DNA of 64,000 nt. Origin: Delftia tsuruhatensis NBRC 16741. Its GTDB lineage: Bacteria; Pseudomonadota; Gammaproteobacteria; Burkholderiales; Burkholderiaceae_C. This document shows positions 7,495 to 15,283 of this stretch, piece after piece; within the stretch, counting starts at the first letter, position 1; every line of letters begins with the position of its first letter. Location of the stretch: contig NZ_BCTO01000007.1 of NCBI RefSeq assembly GCF_001571325.1, positions 1-64,000 of the forward strand. The letters run 5' to 3'. The notes below the pieces were generated by a model that was given only the letters and a program-made list of their open reading frames with translations, was not told the origin of the DNA and searched no databases. The position numbers and the translations under genes are program-made.

Positions 7495-9036
7495 ATGCAC
7501 CATGAAGCCGTGATCCTTTGCATCGACGAAGGCACCTCGGGCACGCGCGCCGCCGTCGTGGGGCGCGACGGGCAGGTGTCCGCCCAGGACTATCTGCCGC
7601 TGGAAATCCACTGTCCGCGCCCCGGCGTGGTCGAGCAGGACGCCGACCTGCTGCTGGAGCGCACGCTGGACGTGTGCCGCCGCGCCATCGCCCGCGCCCA
7701 GGGCAGCGGCCAGCAGATCGTGGCCCTGGCCATTGCCAACCAGCGCTGCTCGGCCGTGCTCTGGGACACGGCCACGGGCCGTTCGCTGGCGCCCATCATG
7801 GTCTGGCAGGACTCGCGCCACCGCGACGAACTGGCCCTGCTGGCCGGCGACTGGGATGCCCGGCTGATCCGTCACGCGGGCCGGCCCGTGGGCGTGCGTT
7901 CGCCCTACCTGTGGGCCGCGCACAAGCTGCGCGAATGCCCGGCCGTGGCCCAGGCCTGGCAGCAGCGCCGCCTGGCCTTCGGCACCATCGACTCCTGGCT
8001 GCTGTGGCATCTGTCGGATGCGCGCGCCGTGGTCACCACGCCCACCAACGTGACCTCGGGCAACGCCTATGCGCTGGGCGATCACCGCTACCTGCAGGAC
8101 TGGCTGGACGCGCTGGAGTTTCCCGCCGAACTGCTGCCCCGCCTGTGCGAGGACGTGCAGGACTTCGGCCGCACGCGCACCGAGCTGCTGGGCCTGGCCG
8201 TGCCCATCCTGGCCTGCGCGGGCGACCAGCATGCGGCCGCCGTGGGCCTGGGCTGCCTGGAGCGGGGCCAGGCGCTGTGCGTGCATGGCACGGGCAGCTT
8301 CGTCGATGTGCTCACGGGAACAAAGCTGCCCGCGCATGACGCGGCCCATGAAAGCTCGCTGACCATGACGGCGCGGCGCATGGACGGTGTCTCGCGCTAT
8401 GCCATCGAGACCTATGTGCCCACCACGGGATCGGCGCTCAACTGGATCTGCGAGAAGCTGCAGTGGTTCGACAACCCGCAGCAGATCAGCACCCTGGCCC
8501 GCGAGGCCGAGACGCCGACCGACCTGGTCTTCATCCCCGCGCTCACCGGCCTGCGCCTGCCGGCCATGGAGCCGGGCGCGCGGGCCTCGATCTCGGGCGT
8601 GTCCATGGCCACCTCGCGGCCGCAGCTGGCGCGCTCCATCCTCGAAGGCATTGCGCATTCCGTGGCCTCCTGCGTGCAGGCGGACGAGGCGGCCGCAGGC
8701 ACCGAGGTGGGCGAGCTGCTGGTGGGCGGCGGCCTGTCGGGCAGCGATGCGCTGCTGCAGATCCAGGCCGACCTGGGCGGCCTGCCCGTGCGCCGCCTGG
8801 CCGATACCGACAAGGCCAGCCTGCGCGGCATCGCCTTCATGGCCGGCAGCGCAGGCCTGCTGTGGGACGGGCTGGAGCAGGCCTGCGCCACGCTGCGCAC
8901 CGAAGCGGTCTTCACCCCGCGCATGGCCGCCGAAGAGCGCGGCGAGCGCCGCCGCATCTGGCGCGCCCGCGTGGGCGACGAACTGGCCCGCGCCCGGGCC
9001 CCCGGCCGCAGCGCCGCCCTGGAGGGCTGCGCATGA
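7495..9036 (+). CDS. FGGY family carbohydrate kinase (glycerol kinase-like)
   Basis: A 513-aa ATP-dependent sugar/polyol kinase. FGGY_N begins with the phosphate-binding loop CIDEGTSGTRAAVV (residues 7-20) and contains VALAIANQRCSAVLWD and PIMVWQDSRHRDE near 75-105, which resemble the glycerol kinase W-Q-D-x-R segment. FGGY_C carries GDQHAAAVGLG near 245, HGTGSFVDV near 265 and the signature VGGGLSGSDALLQIQADLGG near 410. It follows the MFS gene by 13 bp and overlaps the GlpD-like gene by 4 bp (ATGA). Together with a G3P dehydrogenase and a GlpP homologue, the likeliest product is a glycerol 3-phosphate-type compound, but the divergent sequence leaves room for another polyol substrate. Confidence 0.85.
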   Translation: MHHEAVILCIDEGTSGTRAAVVGRDGQVSAQDYLPLEIHCPRPGVVEQDADLLLERTLDVCRRAIARAQGSGQQIVALAIANQRCSAVLWDTATGRSLAPIMVWQDSRHRDELALLAGDWDARLIRHAGRPVGVRSPYLWAAHKLRECPAVAQAWQQRRLAFGTIDSWLLWHLSDARAVVTTPTNVTSGNAYALGDHRYLQDWLDALEFPAELLPRLCEDVQDFGRTRTELLGLAVPILACAGDQHAAAVGLGCLERGQALCVHGTGSFVDVLTGTKLPAHDAAHESSLTMTARRMDGVSRYAIETYVPTTGSALNWICEKLQWFDNPQQISTLAREAETPTDLVFIPALTGLRLPAMEPGARASISGVSMATSRPQLARSILEGIAHSVASCVQADEAAAGTEVGELLVGGGLSGSDALLQIQADLGGLPVRRLADTDKASLRGIAFMAGSAGLLWDGLEQACATLRTEAVFTPRMAAEERGERRRIWRARVGDELARARAPGRSAALEGCA

Positions 9037-10715
9037 TGCAATGGCCCTTTGGCAAGGAGCGCAGGGACAGCGCCGCACTGACCCAGACCGCGCCGCTGCA
9101 GCTGCAGCGCGCCGACCAGCTCGCGCGGCTGGGCGACGAGGCCTTCGACCTGCTGGTCATCGGCGGCGGCATCACGGGCGCCTATGCGGCGCTGGACGCC
9201 AGCCTGCGCGGCCTGCGCGTGGCGCTGGTGGAGAAGGACGACTTCGCCTCGGGCACCTCGTCCAAGTCCTCCAAGATGGTGCACGGCGGCCTGCGCTACA
9301 TCGAGCAGGGCAACCTGGGACTGGTGCGGCACTCGCTGCTGGAGCGCCAGCGCCTGCGCCGCAATGCGCGGCACCTGGTGCAGCGCCTGCCCTTCCTGTT
9401 TCCCGTGATGGAACGCGACGGCGTCTTCGACGCCCGCCTGGCCAAGGCCTTCGGCAGCCTGCTGTGGACCTACGACCTGGCCGGCGGCTGGCGCGAAGGC
9501 ATCCTGCACCGCAAGCTCGGCAAGGCCGAGGTGCTGTCGCACTGCCCGACCTTCCGCGAAGAGCAGCTCCTGGGCGGCTACATGTACTTCGATGCGCGCG
9601 TGGACGATGCGCGGCTCACGCTGGCCGTGGCGCGCACGGCGGCCTTCCATGGCGCGGCCGTGCTCAACCATGCCCGGGCCACCGCCATCACGCGCAACGC
9701 CCACGGCGGCGTGGACGGCGCCATCGTCCAGGCCGATGGCCGCGAGATCACGGTGCGCGCGCGCAGCGTGGTCATGGCCACGGGCGTCTGGCTGCGCGAC
9801 TGGGATGGCCGCAGGCCCGACCAGCAGGCGCAGCTGCACGTGCGCCCCGCCAAGGGCGTGCACGTGGCCATTCCCTGGCTGCGCATACGCAACGACTGCA
9901 CCGTCACCATCCCCGTGCCGGGCCGCAGCCGGCGCGCCACCATCACGCGCTGGGGCGATGTGTCCTACCTGGGCACCACCGACGAGGACTATGCGGGCAG
10001 CCTGGACGACGTGCACTGCACGCGCGCCGAGCTGGACTTCCTGCTCGAAGGCGCCCGATCGGCGCTCAAGGTGGACCTGTCGCCCGAGGACGTGGTCGGC
10101 TCCATCGCCGGCTGCCGCCCCCTGGTCGGCCCGCCCGGCGGCAAGACCGTGGAGATGAAGCGCAACCACGAGATCCATGTGGCAGCCGACGGCCTGGTCA
10201 CCATCGTCGGCGGCAAGCTCACCACCTCGCGCCACATGGCCGAGCAGACCGTGGACGCCGTGGAAAAGCTGCTGGGCCGGCGCACGCGCTGCACCACCGC
10301 CTCGGCCTTCCTGCTGGGCGCGGCCGGCTACGACGCCCAGGCCATCACGGCCACGGGCGGACTGTCGGCCCACCTGGGCGAGCGCTACGGCACGGAGGCG
10401 CGCTTCGTCAGCGACATCCTCGACGCGCATCCCGCGCTGGCCCGGCCCATCGTCGAGGGACTGCCCCACACCGAGGCCGAAGTCCTCTACGCCGCGCGCC
10501 ACGAAATGGCGCGCACGGTGGAAGACGTGCTCTCGCGCCGCATGCGCGCCCGGCTCATGGCGCGCGATGCATCGGCCCGCGCCGCAGCGCGCGTGGGCGA
10601 CATCCTGGCCCAGGAACTGGGGCTGGCACCTGCGCAGATAGCGCAGCAGATCCACGACTACCGCCGCGCCATGGAGCGCGAGAAACAGATTTTGATGGGA
10701 GACATCCAATGCTGA
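9033..10715 (+). CDS. glycerol-3-phosphate dehydrogenase/oxidase family protein (GlpD-like)
   Basis: A 560-aa FAD-dependent dehydrogenase of the GlpA/GlpD family, which oxidises sn-glycerol 3-phosphate to dihydroxyacetone phosphate and feeds electrons to quinone. The FAD Rossmann motif LLVIGGGITGAYAALDASLR lies at about residues 36-55, followed by SGTSSKSSKMVHGGLRYIEQ near 78, typical of GlpD. The C-terminal DAO_C-like part contains YAARHEMARTVEDVLSRRMR, also a GlpD hallmark. The start overlaps the kinase stop (ATGATG at 9033; the second ATG is equally possible). Its 3' end overlaps the next gene by 7 bp. It may be a paralogue rather than the main GlpD of the cell, since its partners are unusual. 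Confidence 0.88.
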   Translation: MMQWPFGKERRDSAALTQTAPLQLQRADQLARLGDEAFDLLVIGGGITGAYAALDASLRGLRVALVEKDDFASGTSSKSSKMVHGGLRYIEQGNLGLVRHSLLERQRLRRNARHLVQRLPFLFPVMERDGVFDARLAKAFGSLLWTYDLAGGWREGILHRKLGKAEVLSHCPTFREEQLLGGYMYFDARVDDARLTLAVARTAAFHGAAVLNHARATAITRNAHGGVDGAIVQADGREITVRARSVVMATGVWLRDWDGRRPDQQAQLHVRPAKGVHVAIPWLRIRNDCTVTIPVPGRSRRATITRWGDVSYLGTTDEDYAGSLDDVHCTRAELDFLLEGARSALKVDLSPEDVVGSIAGCRPLVGPPGGKTVEMKRNHEIHVAADGLVTIVGGKLTTSRHMAEQTVDAVEKLLGRRTRCTTASAFLLGAAGYDAQAITATGGLSAHLGERYGTEARFVSDILDAHPALARPIVEGLPHTEAEVLYAARHEMARTVEDVLSRRMRARLMARDASARAAARVGDILAQELGLAPAQIAQQIHDYRRAMEREKQILMGDIQC

Positions 10716-12259
10716 GCAAAGACGCAATCGCCCGCGGCTACAACCGCCGCAACTACGTGGTGGGCGCCCCCACGACCCCGGGCTGGGCGTCGCAGGCCGC
10801 ACCCGCAGCCGACCGCCCTGCCTCCGAAGGTCCTGCCTGCGGCCTGCAGCACGAGCCCGTGGCCGTGCCCGAGGCCGCGCTCGCCGCGCTGCGCGCCGCC
10901 TGCGACCGCGTGCAGACCGAGCGCGCCGACATCGTTGCCGGCACGCGCGACTGGTGGGCCCGCACCATGGTGGCCGAGACCTCGGGCCACCCGGCCACGC
11001 CGCAGGCCGTCATCGCCCATGCATCCACCGTGGAGCAGGTGCAGGCCGTGATGCGCATTGCCGACGCGCACGCCATTCCCGTCACCGTCTCGGCCGGGCG
11101 CAGCAACGTCACGGGCGCGGCCCTGCCCCTGCGCGGCGGCATCGTGCTGGACCTGTGCGAACTCAATCGCTTCATCGCCATGGACGAGCAAAGCCAGATC
11201 GTCGAGGTCGAGGCCGGCATGTTCGGCGACGTGTTCGAGGAAACCATCCAGCGCCGCCACGGCATGACCATGGGCCACTGGCCCTCGTCCTTCGGCATCA
11301 GCACCGTGGGCGGCTGGGTGGCCTGCCGGGGCGCGGGCCAGCTGTCCACGCGCTACGGAAAGATCGAGGACATGGTCCACGGCATGGACGTGGTGCTGGC
11401 CGATGGCCGCCTCGTCACCGTGGGCGGCTACGCGCGCGCGGCCATCGGGCCGGACCTGCAGCAGCTGTTCATCGGCTCGGAAGGCACGCTCGGCGTGATC
11501 GTGCGCATCCGCTTCAAGCTGCACCGCCTGCCCGACCACGGCCGCGCCATCGCCTATGGCTTCGCCAGCTTTGCCCAGGGCCTGGAGGCCTGCCGACAGA
11601 TCCTGCAGCAAGGCGCCAACCCCGCCGCGCTGCGGCTGTACGACGCGCTGGAAAGCGGCGTGCAATTCGGCCGCAGCGACCTCAACGTGCTGCTGATCGC
11701 CGACGAAGGCGCGCCCGAGATCGTCGATGCCGTCATGGCCATCTGCGAACGTGTGTGCGCACCCTTGGGAGAACGGCTGGACGGTGCCGCCACCCTGGAG
11801 CGCTGGCTGGACACGCGCTACCTGACCGGCAAGAGCGCCGAGGGCTTCAAGAAAGGCCCGGGCTTCGTCGCCGACACGCTGGAGATGTGCGGCCCCTGGA
11901 AAGACCTGCCGGCCATCTACGAGGAAGTGGTCGCCGCCCTGCAGGCCATCCCCGGCACCCTGGCCGGCTCGGCCCACCAGTCGCATGCCTATGTGGATGG
12001 CGCCTGCCTGTACTTTTCGCTGCGCGGCGAGGTGGCCGTGGACCAGCGCGCCCAGTGGTACCGCGCGGCCTGGGACGCGGCCAACGCCGTGCTGCTGCGC
12101 CACGGCGCCACGCTCAGCCACCACCACGGCGTGGGCCTGCTGCGCGCGCCCTACATGCGGCAATCGCTGGGCCCGGCCTTTGCCCTGCTGGAGGCCACCA
12201 AGCGCATGCTGGACCCCAAGAACCTGCTCAACCCCGGCAAGCTGGGGCTGGACCTCTGA
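10709..12259 (+). CDS. FAD-binding oxidase resembling alkyldihydroxyacetonephosphate synthase
   Basis: A 516-aa FAD enzyme of the VAO/PCMH type. The FAD domain spans about residues 90-270 (PVTVSAGRSNVTGAALPLRG, VEVEAGMFGDVFEE). The segment WPSSFGISTVGGWVACRGAG with LSTRYGKIEDMVHGMDVVLA near 190-225 is characteristic of the alkyl-DHAP synthase (AGPS) branch. The C terminus DPKNLLNPGKLGLDL is the usual FAD-oxidase ending, and the HHHGVG motif near 471 matches the catalytic histidine region of AGPS. AGPS exchanges the acyl group of acyl-DHAP for a fatty alcohol; GlpD upstream makes DHAP, so the substrates fit. An oxidase acting on a glycerol ether or glycerol phosphate derivative is an alternative. 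Confidence 0.8.
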   Translation: MLSKDAIARGYNRRNYVVGAPTTPGWASQAAPAADRPASEGPACGLQHEPVAVPEAALAALRAACDRVQTERADIVAGTRDWWARTMVAETSGHPATPQAVIAHASTVEQVQAVMRIADAHAIPVTVSAGRSNVTGAALPLRGGIVLDLCELNRFIAMDEQSQIVEVEAGMFGDVFEETIQRRHGMTMGHWPSSFGISTVGGWVACRGAGQLSTRYGKIEDMVHGMDVVLADGRLVTVGGYARAAIGPDLQQLFIGSEGTLGVIVRIRFKLHRLPDHGRAIAYGFASFAQGLEACRQILQQGANPAALRLYDALESGVQFGRSDLNVLLIADEGAPEIVDAVMAICERVCAPLGERLDGAATLERWLDTRYLTGKSAEGFKKGPGFVADTLEMCGPWKDLPAIYEEVVAALQAIPGTLAGSAHQSHAYVDGACLYFSLRGEVAVDQRAQWYRAAWDAANAVLLRHGATLSHHHGVGLLRAPYMRQSLGPAFALLEATKRMLDPKNLLNPGKLGLDL

Positions 12260-12260
12260 C

Positions 12261-12827
12261 ATGGGCCGCCCGGACAACTCCCTGGGCGCGCGGCTGGCGC
12301 GCCGCCCCGTCATCGCCACCCTGTACGGGGCCGAGCAGATGGACGCGCTGCTGGCCAGCCAGGCCGAGGTCGCCATCGTCGCCAACATCGAACTGCGCCG
12401 GCTGCGCTCGGTGATCTCCACCATCACCGGGGCGGGCAAGATCGCCATCGTCAACATCGACAGCTGCGACGGCATCTCGCCCGACAAGGGCGGCGTGGAC
12501 TACCTTGTGGACCTGGGCGCCAGCAGCCTGCTGTCCACGCGCGTGGCCACCATCCAGCGCGCCAACAAGGCCGGGCTGCTGACCATGCAAAAGGTCTTCG
12601 TCACCGACCGCTCCACCTGGCCGCGCAGCATCAAGGCCGTGGAGCAGAGCGACCCCAACCTCGTGCAGATCATGCCCGCCCCCATGCTGGCCCACATCAC
12701 CGAGGCCGAGCGCCGCATCCTGCCGCCGCTCGTGGCCTCGGGCTTCGTCTGCAGCCAGGAGCAGGTCCAGCAGGCGCTGGCCGGTGGTGCGATTGCGGTA
12801 TCGACCAGCGACAGTGGGCTGTGGTGA
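12261..12827 (+). CDS. glycerol-3-phosphate responsive antiterminator (GlpP family)
   Basis: A 188-aa protein of the GlpP family. In Bacillus, GlpP binds G3P and then glpD leader RNA, preventing premature termination. Visible family blocks are NIELRRLRSVISTITGAGK near residue 35, IVNIDSCDGISPDKGGVDYL near 60, STRVATIQRANKAGLLTMQK near 90 and NLVQIMPAPMLAHI near 130, ending with GAIAVSTSDSGLW, a (beta/alpha)8-like layout. The ATG lies directly after the stop of the FAD oxidase, and it closes the operon. Its target may be the hairpin leader at 5951-6020. GlpP is typical of Firmicutes, so its presence in a proteobacterial operon is noteworthy. Confidence 0.87.
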   Translation: MGRPDNSLGARLARRPVIATLYGAEQMDALLASQAEVAIVANIELRRLRSVISTITGAGKIAIVNIDSCDGISPDKGGVDYLVDLGASSLLSTRVATIQRANKAGLLTMQKVFVTDRSTWPRSIKAVEQSDPNLVQIMPAPMLAHITEAERRILPPLVASGFVCSQEQVQQALAGGAIAVSTSDSGLW

Positions 12828-12835
12828 GGTGGGCC

Positions 12836-13930
12836 CTAGGCCGTGCGCGACGCGGCCGGCCCGCGCGCCTCCACCCAGCGGAACAGCGGCGCCACCAGCA
12901 GCAGCACGGCGATCAGCCGGCAGACCTGGAAGGCCGTGACCACGGGCACGCCCAGCTGCAGCACCTTGGCGGTGATGGCCATCTCGGTGATGCCGCCCGG
13001 CGAGGTACCCAGCAGCAGCGTGACCCAGGGCAGGTCCGCGGCCAGGTGCAGCAGCCAGGCGAAGCCCGCGCAGATCGCCATGAGCCCCACGGTGCCCACG
13101 GCCACGGAGCCCAGCCAGCGCGGCGCGGTGTGCAGGAATTCGCGCTTGAAGCGCACGCCCAGGCTGATGCCGATCACCAGTTGCGCCGCATTGACCAGGG
13201 CCTGGGGCACGGCCGACAGTTCCTGGCCGCACATGGTCAGCAGCATGGACACCAGCAGCGCGCCCAGGAACCAGGGGTTGGCGCGCCTGAGCCGGTCCAT
13301 GGCCCAGGCGCCCAGGCCCGTGAGCACGGCCAGCAGCGCCAGCCCCGGCCATTCGACGATGCGGATGCTGGGCGGCGTCAGCCCCTCCAGCCCGTGCAGG
13401 CCACTCCACTGCAGCGCGAACGGAATGCTCACGGTGACGATGACCAGGCGCAGGCTGTGGCTGGCCGCCACCAGGTCGGTGCGCGCGTTCTCGCGCTCGG
13501 CCAGCAGCGTCATCTCCGACGCCGCGCCAATGGCGCCCGCGAAGTAGGTGGTGGCGCGCATCTCGCCAGCCGGTATCTGCGGCATGCGCGGCGCATGCAC
13601 GCGGTACAGCCAGGCGCCGAAGCCCCAGCCCAGCAGCAGCGCCCAGACGATGGCCACGGCAATCGCCCACCACAGCCCCGCGATCAACTGCACCACGGCC
13701 GGCGTGAAGTACAGGCCCAGCGAGGCGCCGATGATCCACTGCCCGCCGTTGCGCAGCCGGCCCGCGCTGGCCGTGGGCGCGCCCAGGATGGAGGCCAGCG
13801 AGGTGGCGATCAGCGGCCCCAGCATCCAGGGCAGCGGCGTGCGCAGCCACAGGCACAGCTGGGCGGCGGCAAGGGCGCCCAGCAGGGTCAGTGCGATGCG
13901 AAGCAGGAAAATGGGGCGGCGCTCGGGCAT
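12836..13930 (-). CDS. AbrB family integral membrane protein
   Basis: A 364-aa hydrophobic protein of the membrane AbrB family (once annotated as putative ammonia monooxygenase; unrelated to the Bacillus AbrB regulator). It consists of two similar halves of several membrane helices each: the first with PLPWMLGPLIATSLASILG near residue 32 and QWIIGASLGLYFTPAV near 65, the second with NPWFLGALLVSMLLTMCGQ near 220 and LVIGISLGVRFKREFLHTAP near 245. The shared WxLGxLL / G-x-SLG-x-F pattern indicates an internal duplication. It ends 8 bp from the convergent glpP-like gene. Function in transport is assumed but not established. Confidence 0.82.
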   Translation of the reverse strand: MPERRPIFLLRIALTLLGALAAAQLCLWLRTPLPWMLGPLIATSLASILGAPTASAGRLRNGGQWIIGASLGLYFTPAVVQLIAGLWWAIAVAIVWALLLGWGFGAWLYRVHAPRMPQIPAGEMRATTYFAGAIGAASEMTLLAERENARTDLVAASHSLRLVIVTVSIPFALQWSGLHGLEGLTPPSIRIVEWPGLALLAVLTGLGAWAMDRLRRANPWFLGALLVSMLLTMCGQELSAVPQALVNAAQLVIGISLGVRFKREFLHTAPRWLGSVAVGTVGLMAICAGFAWLLHLAADLPWVTLLLGTSPGGITEMAITAKVLQLGVPVVTAFQVCRLIAVLLLVAPLFRWVEARGPAASRTA

Positions 13931-14002
13931 GGCAGGCGAGGCAGGGGCAGGTCCAAAGCCTGCGAGTATCGCCGCGCCGGCTCCCGCGCGCTGCCGGCGG
14001 CG

Positions 14003-14575
14003 CTATCTCCGTGACAGGTCCGCGCCGCGCCGCACGGCCATCTCACGGCCCATGGCCGCCTGCGTTGCCTCTGGCAGCAGGCCGCGCGCCTGGGGGTAGG
14101 CCAGCCGCTCTTCATTCTCGACATGGCTGGCATAGCAGGCCGCGAAGCGTTCGAACACCTCCTCGTCAGCCGCGCCAAAGCCCTGGGACTGCCCCTCGGC
14201 CATGTCCAGCAGCGGCTGGCGCGCCAGCGCCCAGTCGGCACTCATCAGGCCGTGCTCGCGCTGCAGGCGCTGCACCAGCGCCACGGTCTGCGCATCGCCC
14301 TGCTCCAGCAGCGGGGGGAAGACATGCAGCTCCTCATCCTCATGGTGCAGCGGCGCCGCCTGGTCGAAGTAGCGCAGGATGTCGCGCGCCGCCTGGCGTG
14401 CGCTGTCGTCGCAACCTTTGGTCCGGAGATGCACGCGCAGCCGGTCCAGCAGCGCCAGCATGCGCAGCACGCGCTCGTGGCAGGCTTCGAGCATCTCGAA
14501 GGGCTGGTCGAAGCCCACGGCCGGTGCGCTCCAGCCTGGAAGCGTGGAGGTTCGCTGTGCAGGATCGTGGTTCAT
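14003..14575 (-). CDS. hemerythrin HHE cation-binding domain protein
   Basis: A 190-aa cytoplasmic protein with a four-helix-bundle hemerythrin-like domain that would bind a di-iron centre for O2, NO or iron handling. Candidate ligands appear in order: HERVLRML near residue 35, HHEDEELHVFPPLL near 75, REHGLM near 110 and ASHVENEERLAYPQA near 152. Start chosen at ATG 14575; an upstream in-frame TTG would add 14 residues without a family match. The gene stands alone between the AbrB-type protein and the ATPase/TOPRIM module. Location near the nitrate-respiration block is compatible with an NO- or O2-related role, but this is inference. Confidence 0.82.
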   Translation of the reverse strand: MNHDPAQRTSTLPGWSAPAVGFDQPFEMLEACHERVLRMLALLDRLRVHLRTKGCDDSARQAARDILRYFDQAAPLHHEDEELHVFPPLLEQGDAQTVALVQRLQREHGLMSADWALARQPLLDMAEGQSQGFGAADEEVFERFAACYASHVENEERLAYPQARGLLPEATQAAMGREMAVRRGADLSRR

Positions 14576-14627
14576 TTTTTGTCCAGCAAGACTCTCGACA
14601 AAGACAGGGTAGCGCAACGCCTGCGCT

Positions 14628-15281
14628 TCATCCCTGCCCGGCAGTCAGCCGCCGCAAGCCATCGCGGAATTTGCCAAAGCTTGGCGATTCATTGCGCTCC
14701 ACATCCAGGTGCGGGCCTATGTTCCTGGCCCACTCATGCTTGATCTGCCCCGGCAACGGCCAGCCGGCATGTTTGATGGCGGCGTGGCCGCCCGGATGGA
14801 TTGCGTCGGCCAGCAGTTCCCAGGTGCCGCAAACGCTGTCTTGCCGGTAGCGGGCCAGCACATCCTTTTTTGCTTTGGGGTAGGCGGCAATCAGCGCCTG
14901 GCGATCGCCGAGGTACCAAGCCTCCATCTCCTCGATGGCGAGGCGAAACAGGGTTCGGGGCGCGGGGTCACATTGCTGGAGTATCGCGTCCAGTTCGCCA
15001 AGAAATTGCCTGCAGTCGCGTGTGTCGCTGTCAAGAACCACCACGACGGCATCAATGCCGTGCGTCTTGCCATGCGCTCGCAGAATCCCCGGCAGCCTGT
15101 CAAGCAAGGTCATCTTGACGGGATCGCCTTTCTTGCCGAGTCCTTTGGGGATGCGGCCGATCCCCTTGAAATCGTGGATTCGCCAGGTGTGCGGCTGGCC
15201 TTGTTCGCCAATGATCTGCGGCAGCAACGTTTCGACCAGCCGTGCGCCTGAACCATCCTCCACCAGCACCTCGATATGCAT
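14628..15281 (-). CDS. DUF4276/TOPRIM-like protein, partner of the AAA ATPase
   Basis: A 217-aa protein that fits the DUF4276 family, thought to adopt a TOPRIM nuclease/primase fold. TOPRIM-type acidic motifs are visible: EVLVEDGSGARLVE at residues 3-16 (catalytic-type Glu) and VVVVLDSDTRDCRQFL near 80 (D-x-D). FRLAIEEMEAWYLGDRQALI near 120 is a conserved family block. ATG 15281 is preceded by GAGGTGA at good spacing; a GTG at 15287 overlapping the ATPase stop is an alternative. It follows the ATPase gene directly, and base composition of both genes is visibly lower in GC than the neighbours. Such ATPase plus TOPRIM pairs (OLD-like, PARIS-like) are usually anti-phage effectors. Confidence 0.75.
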   Translation of the reverse strand: MHIEVLVEDGSGARLVETLLPQIIGEQGQPHTWRIHDFKGIGRIPKGLGKKGDPVKMTLLDRLPGILRAHGKTHGIDAVVVVLDSDTRDCRQFLGELDAILQQCDPAPRTLFRLAIEEMEAWYLGDRQALIAAYPKAKKDVLARYRQDSVCGTWELLADAIHPGGHAAIKHAGWPLPGQIKHEWARNIGPHLDVERNESPSFGKFRDGLRRLTAGQG

Positions 15282-15283
15282 GC

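Noticed and set aside
8387-12259. Single long frame spanning kinase, GlpD and FAD oxidase genes
   Set aside because: Only the last 516 codons (from 10709) encode a recognisable protein. The rest is an out-of-frame shadow of the kinase and GlpD genes.
14576-14617. Extended start for the hemerythrin-domain protein
   Set aside because: The upstream start is a TTG, and the added residues are not part of the domain. ATG 14575 is preferred.
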